64,000 nucleotides of DNA from Bradyrhizobium sp. LLZ17 (GTDB lineage: Bacteria; Pseudomonadota; Alphaproteobacteria; Rhizobiales; Xanthobacteraceae): assembly GCF_041200145.1 (NCBI RefSeq), contig NZ_CP165734.1:6057001-6121000 (forward strand), given 5' to 3'. The position numbers were made by a program, and so were the translations under genes. This document shows, in pieces, positions 9,210-16,900 of the stretch (positions are counted from its first letter, which is position 1; each line of letters starts with the position of its first letter). The notes under the pieces are model-generated. The model searched no databases. It worked only from the letters and a program-made list of their open reading frames with translations, and was not told the origin of the DNA.

Positions 9210-9278
9210 TTACTTCTTCTTCGCCTTCTTGGCCTTCTTCGCCTTCTTCTTCGCCGCCTTCTTCGCTTTCTTAGCCAT
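9210..9278 (-). CDS. 22-residue Lys/Ala-rich basic peptide
   Basis: A 22-codon gene: ATG at 9278, TAA at 9210-9212. The product is only Met, Ala and Lys, built from repeats of KKA and KKAKKA, ending in KKK. AAGAGGA lies seven bases before the start, a good ribosome site, and a clean terminator lies downstream, so it has full gene architecture. The composition resembles the tail of histone H1-like or HU-tail proteins of alphaproteobacteria; binding to nucleic acid by charge is an inference. It could also be a leftover 3' end of a longer histone-like gene, but the start context argues for a complete gene. Confidence 0.6.
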   Translation of the reverse strand: MAKKAKKAAKKKAKKAKKAKKK

Positions 9279-9684
9279 AGGATCCTCTTGAGGGTTAATG
9301 GTGAAACGCGACTCGAGGGATGCTCGGCGGAGGGCCAGCCTCGCAACATCCTCGACGACAAGCTCAGCAGATTCGCGCGCTCCTGCCCCGCGCTGTCACA
9401 TCTGTGTCATTGCGTTATCCACAGCTCAGATGCATTTTCGGTCGATTTTTGCCCGCGAAGGCGCATCGCAGCACGCGCGGCAGCCACCACACATGGACGT
9501 CGGCGACATGCCTAACGATTCGACAATCGTCGCGCGCCGTTCACAAATCCAAAACCAAAGGCGCGCTTTCGAAGTTCGCAGTGAGACTCCGTTAAGCGCA
9601 AGGCGGGCATTGTCCTCCGCAAGAACACGGGGACGGGGTCATGGACGAACGGCTGTCAAAGACAGGGGGCGGGATGCTGCGCGC
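9279..9684. other. intergenic region upstream of the diguanylate cyclase gene
   Basis: 406 bases without a clear gene. The cyclase frame is open upstream to 9298, but the encoded sequence is Arg/Ser-rich and unlike a protein. It contains one isolated TTATCCACA (DnaA-box consensus) at about 9414. Confidence 0.5.
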
Positions 9685-10908
9685 ATGGCGGGCGCCATGC
9701 TGAACGTGCCGACGCTTTGGACGGTTTTCGTCTTCAACTTCCTGGCGCTGGGCCTGATCTGGGCCTACGTGATCCGCTCCTATCCGAAATTCGAGGCTGC
9801 GCGGTTCTGGATGGCGTCGGCCTTTGTCGGCGCGTCGGGGGCGCTGACGGGCCTGATCCGCCTGTTCGTCACGTCGCCTCTACCACTCCTGATCGCCGGC
9901 GCCGGCGTCATCGCAGCGACCTCTCTCGCTGCGATCGGCATCCACCGATTCTACGATCGGCCGGTGTCCTGGCGCCTCATGCTCGCATCGGCTGCCTTGA
10001 GCCTCGGCGGCATCATGTTCTTCAAATTCGTCTTCGACCACATGCCGCTGCGCATGCTCTGCTACACCATCGGCCAAGCCCTGCCGCTGTTGTTGTCGCT
10101 GCCCCTGTTGCTGTCACCGCCGGAAGGCCGCGTCAGTCCGGGCGCGCGGCTGTCGGGCGTCGTGATCATCACCATGATCGCGATATTCGTCGCTCGTACG
10201 TTGGGCAATCTGCTCGGCGGCGACTTCTCGTCATTCGCCGGCAGCCAGTCTCATGCCGTGATGGTGTTGGCGCTCCTGTTCCTGTCGATGACGCTCAATT
10301 TCGGTTTCCTGCTGATGGCGATGGACCGGTTGCGCAATGAGGTCGCCGACCTCGCGCTGCTCGACGATCTCACCGGCGTCGCCAATCGCCGCCATCTGCT
10401 CCAGCGCCTGGCCGAGGAATGCGCCCGCTCGGAGCGCAGCGGCGAGCCGTTCTCGCTGTTGGTGATCGATATCGACGGCTTCAAGACCATCAACGACACC
10501 CATGGACACGCTGCGGGCGACGCCTGCCTGCAGCACTTCACCCTGATGGCCCAGACGCGGCTGCGGCCGGGCGACATGCTCGCCCGCACCGGCGGTGACG
10601 AGTTCTGCGTCGTGCTGCCGTCGTCCTCGTTGCGCGAAGGTGCGATGATCGCCGGCCGCGTGCTGGAGGTCTGTCGCAAGGATGCCGCCGGCTGCACCGG
10701 CACCGACATCCCGATCGCGATCTCGATCGGTGTGGCGGAATGGGACCGCGGCATCGGCCAATTTGCGGATCGCCTGATCGCGCACGCCGACCACGCGCTT
10801 TATGCCGCCAAGAAGAACGGCAAGAACGATCTTGCCGTCTATGATCCGGCCCCGCCGCTCTCGCCGGAGCCGGCCGGACCGGTCGAGGCCACGCGCAAAT
10901 TCGCCTGA
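9685..10908 (+). CDS. membrane-bound diguanylate cyclase (GGDEF)
   Basis: Makes cyclic di-GMP from two GTP. The first ~220 residues hold about six hydrophobic segments (LWTVFVFNFLALGLIWAYVI, LLIAGAGVIAATSLAAIGIH, LPLLLSLPLLLS and others), an integral membrane sensor of MASE-like architecture. The GGDEF domain follows with LLDDLTGVANRRHL, FSLLVIDIDGFKTINDTHGH and RTGGDEFCVVLP (GGDEF at 303-307). The RxxD inhibitory site is present five residues before it (RPGD). There is no EAL domain. The start could be ATG 9685 or ATG 9697. It is probably its own transcription unit. Confidence 0.92.
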   Translation: MAGAMLNVPTLWTVFVFNFLALGLIWAYVIRSYPKFEAARFWMASAFVGASGALTGLIRLFVTSPLPLLIAGAGVIAATSLAAIGIHRFYDRPVSWRLMLASAALSLGGIMFFKFVFDHMPLRMLCYTIGQALPLLLSLPLLLSPPEGRVSPGARLSGVVIITMIAIFVARTLGNLLGGDFSSFAGSQSHAVMVLALLFLSMTLNFGFLLMAMDRLRNEVADLALLDDLTGVANRRHLLQRLAEECARSERSGEPFSLLVIDIDGFKTINDTHGHAAGDACLQHFTLMAQTRLRPGDMLARTGGDEFCVVLPSSSLREGAMIAGRVLEVCRKDAAGCTGTDIPIAISIGVAEWDRGIGQFADRLIAHADHALYAAKKNGKNDLAVYDPAPPLSPEPAGPVEATRKFA

Positions 10909-10941
10909 GGCCGTGCTAGGCTTGGGTCGCATGGGACCCGG

Positions 10942-11565
10942 ATGATGATGTCTCGCCTGTTTGCGGCCATTCTGGCCGCGCTGCTGATCGCTCCCGCTGC
11001 CGCAACGGATGCCGAGCTCGCCGAAGTCGCGCACAGCTCGGGTACGCCCGACATTCCCGGCCTGAAGATCGTCTGGCTCGCGTCCTGGGGCGATGTCGGC
11101 AACGCCCATTCCTGGCGCAACATCATCGTGCACCAGACCGAGGGGCCAACGGGCTCCGCGCGCGGTGGTGCGCTGGAGCAGTTTAAGAATCCGACCCGGC
11201 GCGGCGTCACGGTGTGGGTCGAGACCGACGGCACGGTCTATTGGGCGGTCGCGGAGAATCTGGTGCCGACCCATGGCGACGGCGCCAACCGCAACGACAA
11301 CAAGTACATCGACAACAGGCCGACCTATCGTCAGGTCGTGCGCGACAATTCGATCGGTGTCGAGTTCGCCGGCAACTATCCCGATGTCACGACCGGCCCG
11401 ACCCCGGCGCAGGTCGGGGCATGGAAGATCCTGGTCCAGCTGCTGCGCGCGCGCTACGGCATCCCGCTCGACCACGTCTATGCGCACAACTGGATCGACT
11501 ACAAGGACGCCCGCTATTGCGAAGGCTGCTGGCTCGCGACGCTGGCAAGGATTTGGGGGGAGTGA
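10942..11565 (+). CDS. N-acetylmuramoyl-L-alanine amidase (amidase_2), exported
   Basis: A 207-residue protein with a signal peptide (LFAAILAALLIAPAAAT, cleavage about residue 21). It cleaves the amide between MurNAc and the peptide stem. Zinc-ligand candidates are H64 in NIIVHQTEG and the histidine in VYAHNWIDY; IGVEFAGNYPD is a further family-typical segment. It resembles peptidoglycan-recognition/AmpD-like amidases. It starts 34 bases after the cyclase gene, and a short palindromic repeat follows it. Confidence 0.88.
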   Translation: MMMSRLFAAILAALLIAPAAATDAELAEVAHSSGTPDIPGLKIVWLASWGDVGNAHSWRNIIVHQTEGPTGSARGGALEQFKNPTRRGVTVWVETDGTVYWAVAENLVPTHGDGANRNDNKYIDNRPTYRQVVRDNSIGVEFAGNYPDVTTGPTPAQVGAWKILVQLLRARYGIPLDHVYAHNWIDYKDARYCEGCWLATLARIWGE

Positions 11566-11577
11566 GCGCTCTCACTC

Positions 11578-11616
11578 GTCATTCCGGGTTCGCGCTACGC
11601 GCGCTCCGGAATGACG
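11578..11616. repeat. short inverted repeat, CGTCATTCCGG family
   Basis: CGTCATTCCGG (11578-11588) and CCGGAATGACG (11606-11616) are perfect inverted arms around a GC-rich internal stem. It sits directly after the amidase gene between convergent genes and may serve as a bidirectional terminator. Confidence 0.85.
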
Positions 11617-11623
11617 AAGGGGG

Positions 11624-11965
11624 TCACACCGTCTGCGCCATCCAGCCGAACAGGCGCCGGATCAGTCCCGGCCGCTCCGGCAGCTCCGGCGGCCCGTCGG
11701 CAGCCAGCACGCGTTTGAAGAAGAACTCCAGAAACACCATGTCGTTCGGCTCGGTGACGGTGAACTGGTCGTCGCCGAAGAACACGCTGTAATCGTAGAA
11801 GAACGGCCCGACGAACGGCACCGTCGCGGTCGAGGCGTTGTCCTTGGAGATCACGAATTCGGACGGCTCGAGCCCGTGGTCGCGCATCGCCTGCTCGACC
11901 AGCGGCAGCTTGCGCATGAACTGGGCCGAGAAGCCGCCGACGGTGGATTGAAGAATGATCGCCAC
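11624..11965 (-). CDS. conserved hypothetical protein, about 113 aa
   Basis: The likely start is a GTG at 11965 (AIILQSTVGGFSAQFMRKLP follows); an upstream ATG at 12037 adds 24 unlikely residues. The protein contains FVISKDNASTATVPFVGPFF and a hydrophobic C-terminal part (DMVFLEFFFKRVLAADG), with no signal peptide. I do not recognise a named family. It lies convergent to the amidase and downstream of rpoH on the same strand, separated by the rpoH terminator. Confidence 0.6.
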   Translation of the reverse strand: MAIILQSTVGGFSAQFMRKLPLVEQAMRDHGLEPSEFVISKDNASTATVPFVGPFFYDYSVFFGDDQFTVTEPNDMVFLEFFFKRVLAADGPPELPERPGLIRRLFGWMAQTV

Positions 11966-12056
11966 GGCGCGCCCGTCCGTTCTCTTGGGGCTGTCGGCCC
12001 AATCCCTTTGGTCGGTTGACCGGCAGCACGGGTTCAAGGCAGAGCCACAACCCGGC

Positions 12057-12110
12057 TGTCATCGCCGGTTTAGCCGGGCGATCCAGGATCCCAGAGAAGA
12101 GCTTTGGCAT
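12057..12110. repeat. Bradyrhizobium-type hairpin repeat (CGCCGGTTTAGCCGGGCG type)
   Basis: The stretch with CGCCGGTTTAGCCGGGCGAT, then CCAGGATCCCAGAGA, forms a GC-rich stem and looks like a dispersed intergenic repeat of this genus. It lies between the hypothetical gene and the rpoH terminator. Confidence 0.5.
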
Positions 12111-12187
12111 ACTCGCTCTTGCAACAAGCGCTGCGGCGTACTGGATGCCCCGCTTTCGCGTGGCATCACGGCGAGGTTGCGCCCAAC

Positions 12188-12212
12188 AAAAAAAGCCGGC
12201 GTTGCCGCCGGC
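12188..12212 (-). terminator. rpoH terminator
   Basis: On the minus strand GCCGGCGGCAACGCCGGC is followed by seven T residues (A7 at 12188-12194 on plus). It lies about 46 bases past the rpoH stop. Confidence 0.9.
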
Positions 12213-12258
12213 TTCTTGTCTCTTCGATCCGCCAATCTCCGGCGCCGGATCCTCGCGC

Positions 12259-13158
12259 TTAGTGCGCGGCTTCCAGCGCGGCCTGCTCGGCCCTTGCGAT
12301 CGTGCCCTTGACCGCGGACTGCACCTTCTCGAAGGCGCGGACCTCGATCTGGCGGACGCGCTCGCGCGACACGCCGAACTCGGCGGCAAGGTCTTCCAGC
12401 GTCATCGGCTCATCGGCGAGGCGACGGGCCTCGAAGATGCGGCGTTCGCGCGGGTTGAGCACGCCCATGGCGCCATTGAGCGCGTCCCGGCGGTGATCAT
12501 ATTCCTCGTGCTCGGCCAGCATGGCTTCCTGGTTGGGCGAATTGTCGACCAGCCAGTCCTGCCATTCGCCGGCTTCACCATCGTCGCGGATCGGTGCGTT
12601 GAGCGACGCGTCGCCACCGAGGCGGCGGTTCATGTCGATCACGTCCTGCGCCGTGACGCCGAGACGCTTGGCGATGATGGCCACCTGGTCGGGGCGGAGA
12701 TCGCCTTCGTCCAGCGCGGAGATCTTGCTCTTCGCCTTGCGCAGGTTGAAGAACAGCTTCTTCTGGTTCGCGGTGGTGCCCATCTTCACGAGCGACCACG
12801 AACGCAGGATGTACTCTTGAATCGACGCCTTGATCCACCACATGGCGTATGTAGCGAGACGGAACCCCTTCTCGGGTTCGAAACGCTTGACCGCCTGCAT
12901 CAGGCCGACATTGCCTTCCGAGACGACCTCGGAGATCGGCAGGCCGTAGCCGCGATAGCCCATGGCGATCTTGGCCACGAGCCGGAGATGGCTGGTGACG
13001 AGCTGGTGCGCGGCGTCGCGATCATCGTGTTCGCGCCAACGCTTGGCGAGCATGTATTCCTGCTGGGGTTCCAGCATCGGAAACTTGCGGATTTCGCCGA
13101 GGTAACGGGAAAGGCCGGATTCTCCATTGAGGACCGGCAGGGTAGCGGTACGGGCCAT
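12259..13158 (-). CDS. rpoH: heat-shock sigma factor RpoH (sigma-32)
   Basis: A sigma-70 family factor of 299 residues directing heat-shock and protein-quality genes. Region 2 is HLRLVAKIAMGYRGYGLPIS to RLATYAMWWIKASIQEYILR. The RpoH box QKKLFFNLRK at about residues 132-141 separates it from RpoD. Region 4 is TLEDLAAEFGVSRERVRQIE. Bradyrhizobia carry several rpoH paralogs; which one this is cannot be said. It is followed by a strong terminator and looks monocistronic. Confidence 0.96.
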   Translation of the reverse strand: MARTATLPVLNGESGLSRYLGEIRKFPMLEPQQEYMLAKRWREHDDRDAAHQLVTSHLRLVAKIAMGYRGYGLPISEVVSEGNVGLMQAVKRFEPEKGFRLATYAMWWIKASIQEYILRSWSLVKMGTTANQKKLFFNLRKAKSKISALDEGDLRPDQVAIIAKRLGVTAQDVIDMNRRLGGDASLNAPIRDDGEAGEWQDWLVDNSPNQEAMLAEHEEYDHRRDALNGAMGVLNPRERRIFEARRLADEPMTLEDLAAEFGVSRERVRQIEVRAFEKVQSAVKGTIARAEQAALEAAH

Positions 13159-13377
13159 AGTGCGCCCTCCAAACAGGTTCAGGCCCCCGATAGCGGCGGG
13201 CCAGGCAGACGACCGCTTGGTTAAAGCCGATCGGTGCTGCGATGTTCCGCGTTGGTCATTTCAACGCAGGCGCAATATACCCCATGGGGGGTCATTTAGG
13301 GAAGGATTACTGACGTCACGTCCCCGTGTGGCTGCCATAACTTTTTGTAATGTAAAGCTTTTCTGAATCGGCCTGCG

Positions 13378-14385
13378 TCATAGCGCCGCTTTCAGAGTGC
13401 CCTGGAGGAGAAGCAAATCCTCCGGCAAGGGCGCCTCCCAGTGCAGAAGTTCTCCGCTTCTCGGGTGCTCCAATACCAGCAGATAGGCGTGCAGCGCCTG
13501 GCGCCCAAGAGCGGTCAGGGCCGCCTGCGCCGCAGGCGCGAGCTGGTTCGCCTTGGTCTTGAAATGCGGGCCGTAGACGGCATCGCCCATCAGCGGGTGC
13601 CCGATATGGACGAGGTGGACGCGGATCTGGTGGGTGCGGCCGGTCTCGAGCTCGCAGGCGAGCAGCGCCGCGATCGGCTTGCCGTCGCGGCCCGTGAAGC
13701 TCTCCAGGATTTCCCAGTGCGTGACGGCCTCGCGGCCACCCTGCCGCACCGCCATTTTGTCCCGCGCATACGGATGCCGGTCGATCGGCGCATCCACCGT
13801 ACCGCGATGGCGTCCAGGGGTGCCCCAGGCGAAGGCCATGTAGCCGCGCCGCATCGGTCCGGTGCGGCCGTGGTCGGCGAATTGCGCTGATAGCGACTGA
13901 TGGGCGAGGTCGTTCTTGGCGACCACCATCAGACCGGTGGTGTCCTTGTCCAGCCGGTGCACGATGCCGGGCCGGCGCACCCCGCCGATGCCGGACAGCG
14001 AGGAGCCGCAATGGGCGATCAGCGCATTGACCAGCGTGCCGGTCTCATGCCCGGCCGCGGGGTGCACCACCAGCCCCTTCGGCTTGTTGAGGACGATGAT
14101 GTCGTCGTCCTCGAACACGATATCGAGTGCGATGTCCTCGCCCTTGGGCTCCGGCGGGGCCGCCTCCGGCACGTCGATTGTGATCGTATCGCCGGATGTG
14201 ACGTGATAAGCGGGGTCGCGGACCGCGGCGTCCCCAAGGTTCACCGCGCCCGCCAGAATCAGGGCTTTCAGCCTTGATCGCGACAGATCTGCGAGGTGCG
14301 CCGCCAGCACGCGGTCGAGCCGGGCCGAGCCCTCGTCGCCGCCGACCACGACCTCCAACCGTTGCGCTGAACCCGAGCTTTCCAT
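13378..14385 (-). CDS. rluD: RluD-type 23S rRNA pseudouridine synthase
   Basis: A 335-residue enzyme that converts uridines of the large-subunit rRNA to pseudouridine. The S4 RNA-binding domain is at the N-terminus (RLDRVLAAHLADLSRSRLKA). The catalytic motif is GIVHRLDKDTTGLMVVAK, with the aspartate of HRLDKDT as nucleophile. LETGRTHQIRVHLVHIGHPL is also diagnostic. The start ATG at 14385 is shared head-on with the divergent membrane-protein gene: both start codons lie within the single CATG at 14383-14386. RluA/RluC/RluD assignment is by resemblance. Confidence 0.93.
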   Translation of the reverse strand: MESSGSAQRLEVVVGGDEGSARLDRVLAAHLADLSRSRLKALILAGAVNLGDAAVRDPAYHVTSGDTITIDVPEAAPPEPKGEDIALDIVFEDDDIIVLNKPKGLVVHPAAGHETGTLVNALIAHCGSSLSGIGGVRRPGIVHRLDKDTTGLMVVAKNDLAHQSLSAQFADHGRTGPMRRGYMAFAWGTPGRHRGTVDAPIDRHPYARDKMAVRQGGREAVTHWEILESFTGRDGKPIAALLACELETGRTHQIRVHLVHIGHPLMGDAVYGPHFKTKANQLAPAAQAALTALGRQALHAYLLVLEHPRSGELLHWEAPLPEDLLLLQGTLKAAL

Positions 14386-14728
14386 GACGACGTCTGATAC
14401 CGCTGTTCCCGAACCGAGCCCCGAGCAGGCCGCGCTGTTTGCGCGGGTGCGGCGGATGATGCTGATCGCGGGGTTGACCACGGCGCTGGCAATCTGCGCC
14501 GTGCTGATCGGGGTGGGCTACCGCCTTTTCAAGTCGGAGGGAAGGGCGGCCGAGGCGGCCAGCGACGTCACCGCCACCCTGCCAAAGGGCGCCAAAATCG
14601 TCGCGACCGGCGTCGCCGGCGACCGGCTCGTGGTGACGCTCGATGTCGGCGGGGTCGCCGAAATCCGCACCTTCGACGCCCACACCTTGCGGCCCGCCGG
14701 AAAGCTGAAATTTGTCAATGAGCCGTAG
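14384..14728 (+). CDS. small single-pass membrane protein beside rluD (DUF6476-like)
   Basis: A 114-residue protein with one membrane helix (MMLIAGLTTALAICAVLIGV, about residues 25-46) and a periplasmic domain with ATLPKGAKIVATGVAGDRLV and IRTFDAHTLRPAGKLKF. It resembles small proteins encoded next to rluD in alphaproteobacteria (DUF6476 as I remember it). It is divergent from rluD with overlapping start codons, so the two promoters must lie inside each other's coding region or leader. Confidence 0.7.
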   Translation: MTTSDTAVPEPSPEQAALFARVRRMMLIAGLTTALAICAVLIGVGYRLFKSEGRAAEAASDVTATLPKGAKIVATGVAGDRLVVTLDVGGVAEIRTFDAHTLRPAGKLKFVNEP

Positions 14729-14753
14729 GGCTGGCCCCGGAAACTGGCCGCAG

Positions 14754-14880
14754 CCGTCGTCCTGGCGAAAGCCAGGACCCATAGCCACCGAATCCGGTTG
14801 CACGAACGAGATCGTCACTCCGATCGGGCTTAACCATCCGCGTATGGGGTAATGGGTCCTGGCTTTCGCCAGGACGACGG
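14754..14880. repeat. long inverted repeat with 29-bp arms
   Basis: A 29-bp arm at 14754-14782 beginning CCGTCGTCCTGGCGAAAGCC is repeated in perfect inverse orientation at 14852-14880, with a 69-bp spacer. Each arm is itself a hairpin (CCTGGCGAAAGCCAGG). It fills the gap between the membrane-protein gene and the tRNA. Confidence 0.9.
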
Positions 14881-14953
14881 CGGAGAGCGCGTCTGAAACC
14901 CCTCGATCCCCGCTTGCCGCCGGCAAAATTCGAGGCTATGTCCTCTCCCTCAC

Positions 14954-15028
14954 GCTCCCTTCGTCTAGCGGTTAGGACGCGGCCCTCTCAAGGCTGAAAC
15001 AGGGGTTCGATTCCCCTAGGGAGCGCCA
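14954..15028 (+). tRNA. tRNA-Glu (anticodon CTC)
   Basis: Acceptor arm GCTCCCT pairs with AGGGAGC. D-arm region TCGTCTAGCGGTTAGGAC, anticodon stem CGGCC/GGCTG with loop CTCTCAA, T-arm AGGGGTTCGATTCCCCT, discriminator G and encoded CCA are all visible. Anticodon CTC reads GAG (Glu). The DNA after it is foreign in character, so this tRNA is a likely island attachment site, although no integrase gene or duplicated 3' end was found in the window. Confidence 0.95.
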
Positions 15029-15186
15029 GCGATATCAATGACTTGCTGACCCTGATCTACGGCTGTCAAATATCCGTCGAATAAGCATCTGCGTACGCAG
15101 GCGAACTTCGCACGTCATTCCACGCTCAAACATTCCTCAACAAACGGGCGACACTTGGTTGCGTTACATGAGGCATCAGCTACACC

Positions 15187-15447
15187 TCATGAAATGCTGC
15201 GGTGCAGTGGCGCGGTGCAAAGCCTGCGGTTAGCATTCCGGTAAGCTGAGTAGCTGGTAGGAAACGGCCCGACCGCCGGTCCGGTAGGCGCGAACCCCCG
15301 CTGCCGCGGGCACCAATACCAACCCGCACCATGCCAGCCGAACGTTTCCAGCGACCGGTCAGCATAGAAGACCTCGATCGTGGCGCCGGTCACCGGATGG
15401 GTATCAAAGAACGCCTCGCGTTGGGCATACGACACGGCGGCGCTCAA
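15187..15447 (-). CDS. hypothetical protein coupled to ardC
   Basis: An 86-residue protein with YAQREAFFDTHPVTGATIEV, DRSLETFGWHGAGWYWCPRQ and a basic C-terminus. Its ATG overlaps the stop of the ardC-like gene by four bases (ATGA at 15444-15447), so the two are co-translated. Similar small proteins follow ArdC-type genes in rhizobial plasmids and islands in my memory; function unknown. Confidence 0.7.
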   Translation of the reverse strand: MSAAVSYAQREAFFDTHPVTGATIEVFYADRSLETFGWHGAGWYWCPRQRGFAPTGPAVGPFPTSYSAYRNANRRLCTAPLHRSIS

Positions 15448-16325
15448 GCAGCGACGTCCGCCGGCTCGGCCAGGGCCAAGCCGCGCAGGTAGTCCGCCGC
15501 CTTCGAGGCTTGGCTGGAGGCGGTAAAGAATGCTCGTTTGTCGGCCTTGAGCAGGTCGATCCAGGTCGCAAGGTAACCCGCGTGCCGGAGATCACCGTCG
15601 AAGCCAAACTCTGCACACAGGAACGCAGCGCCCAGCTCTGCTATGAGTTCTTCCGCCGCGTAGCTCCGCGAGCCGAAACGGTTCTTCAGGTCGCGGTCGA
15701 GCCTGGTCTTGTGTCCCGTCCAGTGGGTCAGCTCGTGAAATGCCACGCCGTAGAACTGATCCGCACCATTGAAGGCCTCGAATGCTGGCATGGAGATAAA
15801 ATCCTGGCTCGGCACGTAGTACGCTTCGCCGTGGCCCTCTCGGATGTCGGAGCCGGTTGAGCGCAAGAAATCGTCGGCAAGTTCGTCGCGGGCATCTGGA
15901 TTTCGAACGCGCATTGGCTTCCCGGTCGTGACGGTATCGGGAAGGTTTTCGCACTGGTCGACATTGAAAACGGTGTACTCCCGCATCATGGGGACAAGCC
16001 GCGTCGCTGCGTCGCCCTCCGCGCCATCGTCGCGGAGTTGCAGTTGCTTCACGAAAAACACTTTCGTGCCGCGCTCGCCCTTGCGCACGTGGCCGCCTAG
16101 ATCAAGCGCTTGCTTGAAGGTCAAAAAGCGCGCCGTCCTGTATCCTGCCGCCTGTGCCATCCACAAAAGAACGACATTGCAGCCGGAGTAAGGTCGACTG
16201 GTCACAGCATTGCACGGGGTATTCGCGCCGGGTGTCGCAGACCATGGTTTGATCCACGGTGCCGCGCCGGCTTCTAACTCCGCAATGATCCGTGCTGATA
16301 CTTCCGCATAGAGGTCGCGTTTCAT
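15444..16325 (-). CDS. ardC: ArdC-type antirestriction protein with zinc metallopeptidase domain
   Basis: A 293-residue protein of the DUF1738/ArdC family. The N-terminal ~130 residues form the ssDNA-binding domain (APWIKPW, SRPYSGCNVVLLWMAQ, HVRKGERGTKVFFVKQ). The C-terminal part is a metallopeptidase with HELTH (197-201) in FHELTHWTGHKTRLDR and a probable third ligand E230 in EELIAELGAAF. ArdC of plasmid pSa protects incoming DNA from restriction. Here it lies 0.6 kb from, and divergent to, a type I restriction operon, which suggests a history on a transferable element. Confidence 0.85.
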   Translation of the reverse strand: MKRDLYAEVSARIIAELEAGAAPWIKPWSATPGANTPCNAVTSRPYSGCNVVLLWMAQAAGYRTARFLTFKQALDLGGHVRKGERGTKVFFVKQLQLRDDGAEGDAATRLVPMMREYTVFNVDQCENLPDTVTTGKPMRVRNPDARDELADDFLRSTGSDIREGHGEAYYVPSQDFISMPAFEAFNGADQFYGVAFHELTHWTGHKTRLDRDLKNRFGSRSYAAEELIAELGAAFLCAEFGFDGDLRHAGYLATWIDLLKADKRAFFTASSQASKAADYLRGLALAEPADVAA

Positions 16326-16900
16326 TGTCGCTCGCTGCTGTAGGTAATGCGACCAATGGGTCGCCTGCTTACAGCCGCGTCGGGACCTCGCCGCTTTTTT
16401 CCCCCCCGGGGGGGCATGGACAGGCCCCCCATCTTGCGCGCGCGGACACGTGGTTGGGAAATATGTAGCCTAGATTTTTCGAGCGTTAACTCTTCGTTAA
16501 GCTTTGCTGCGCCTGGAGCTCAGGAAAGCTGAGAAGGTGAGATCGTTCGCGTCTAAAGGTTACTCTCTCGCCCGGGTGGTGCTTTCGACTTCTCCGGAGA
16601 TGCTCCCCTATGTGAACACGGACAGCGGACGCTCACGTCCGAAGTCAAAGGGTTTGGACCTGTTTACCTGCGCCTCAACCGGCAACACAGGAAGGTATGG
16701 GGGGCTTCCGCGCGAGTCAGTTCCCTGGCGTTGCCGGCACCAGAATTCTGATGGTCTCTTTCGTTTCTCCCACATTCTCAGTTATCGTTTGAAGGCGATT
16801 CAGCAGTGGTGCCGGCCGGGGCAGCCAGGAAGCCGTGGGCACGCAGTCCAGTCAGTGCTACCGCTGAGCGTTGCGATTCTCGGCGGGGCGAACGTCAATC
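16326..16900. other. divergent ardC / hsdM intergenic region
   Basis: 575 bases without a convincing gene; frames that cross it into hsdM have no protein-like content. It contains the C7G7 palindrome and hairpin at 16401-16430. It should hold both promoters. Confidence 0.5.
16401..16430. repeat. C7G7 palindrome plus GGGGGG/CCCCCC hairpin
   Basis: CCCCCCCGGGGGGG occupies 16401-16414 after T6. The G run also pairs with CCCCCC a few bases on (GGGGGGC-ATGGACA-GGCCCCCC), so two hairpins compete. It lies about 80 bp upstream of ardC. Such a structure could act in transcription control or as a terminator for minus-strand readthrough. Confidence 0.7.

Noticed and set aside
9414..9422. A single TTATCCACA, identical to the DnaA-box consensus
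   Set aside because: One isolated box with no AT-rich stretch, no further boxes and no dnaA/hemE context; not an origin.
9298..9684. N-terminal extension of the diguanylate cyclase to 9298
   Set aside because: Low-quality composition and no family likeness; the membrane domain begins just after 9697.
14954..15028. Search for a duplicated tRNA-Glu 3' end as the far attachment site of the island
   Set aside because: No second copy of the TTCCCCTAGGGAGC end was noticed in the window and no integrase gene is present, so island borders are not called.
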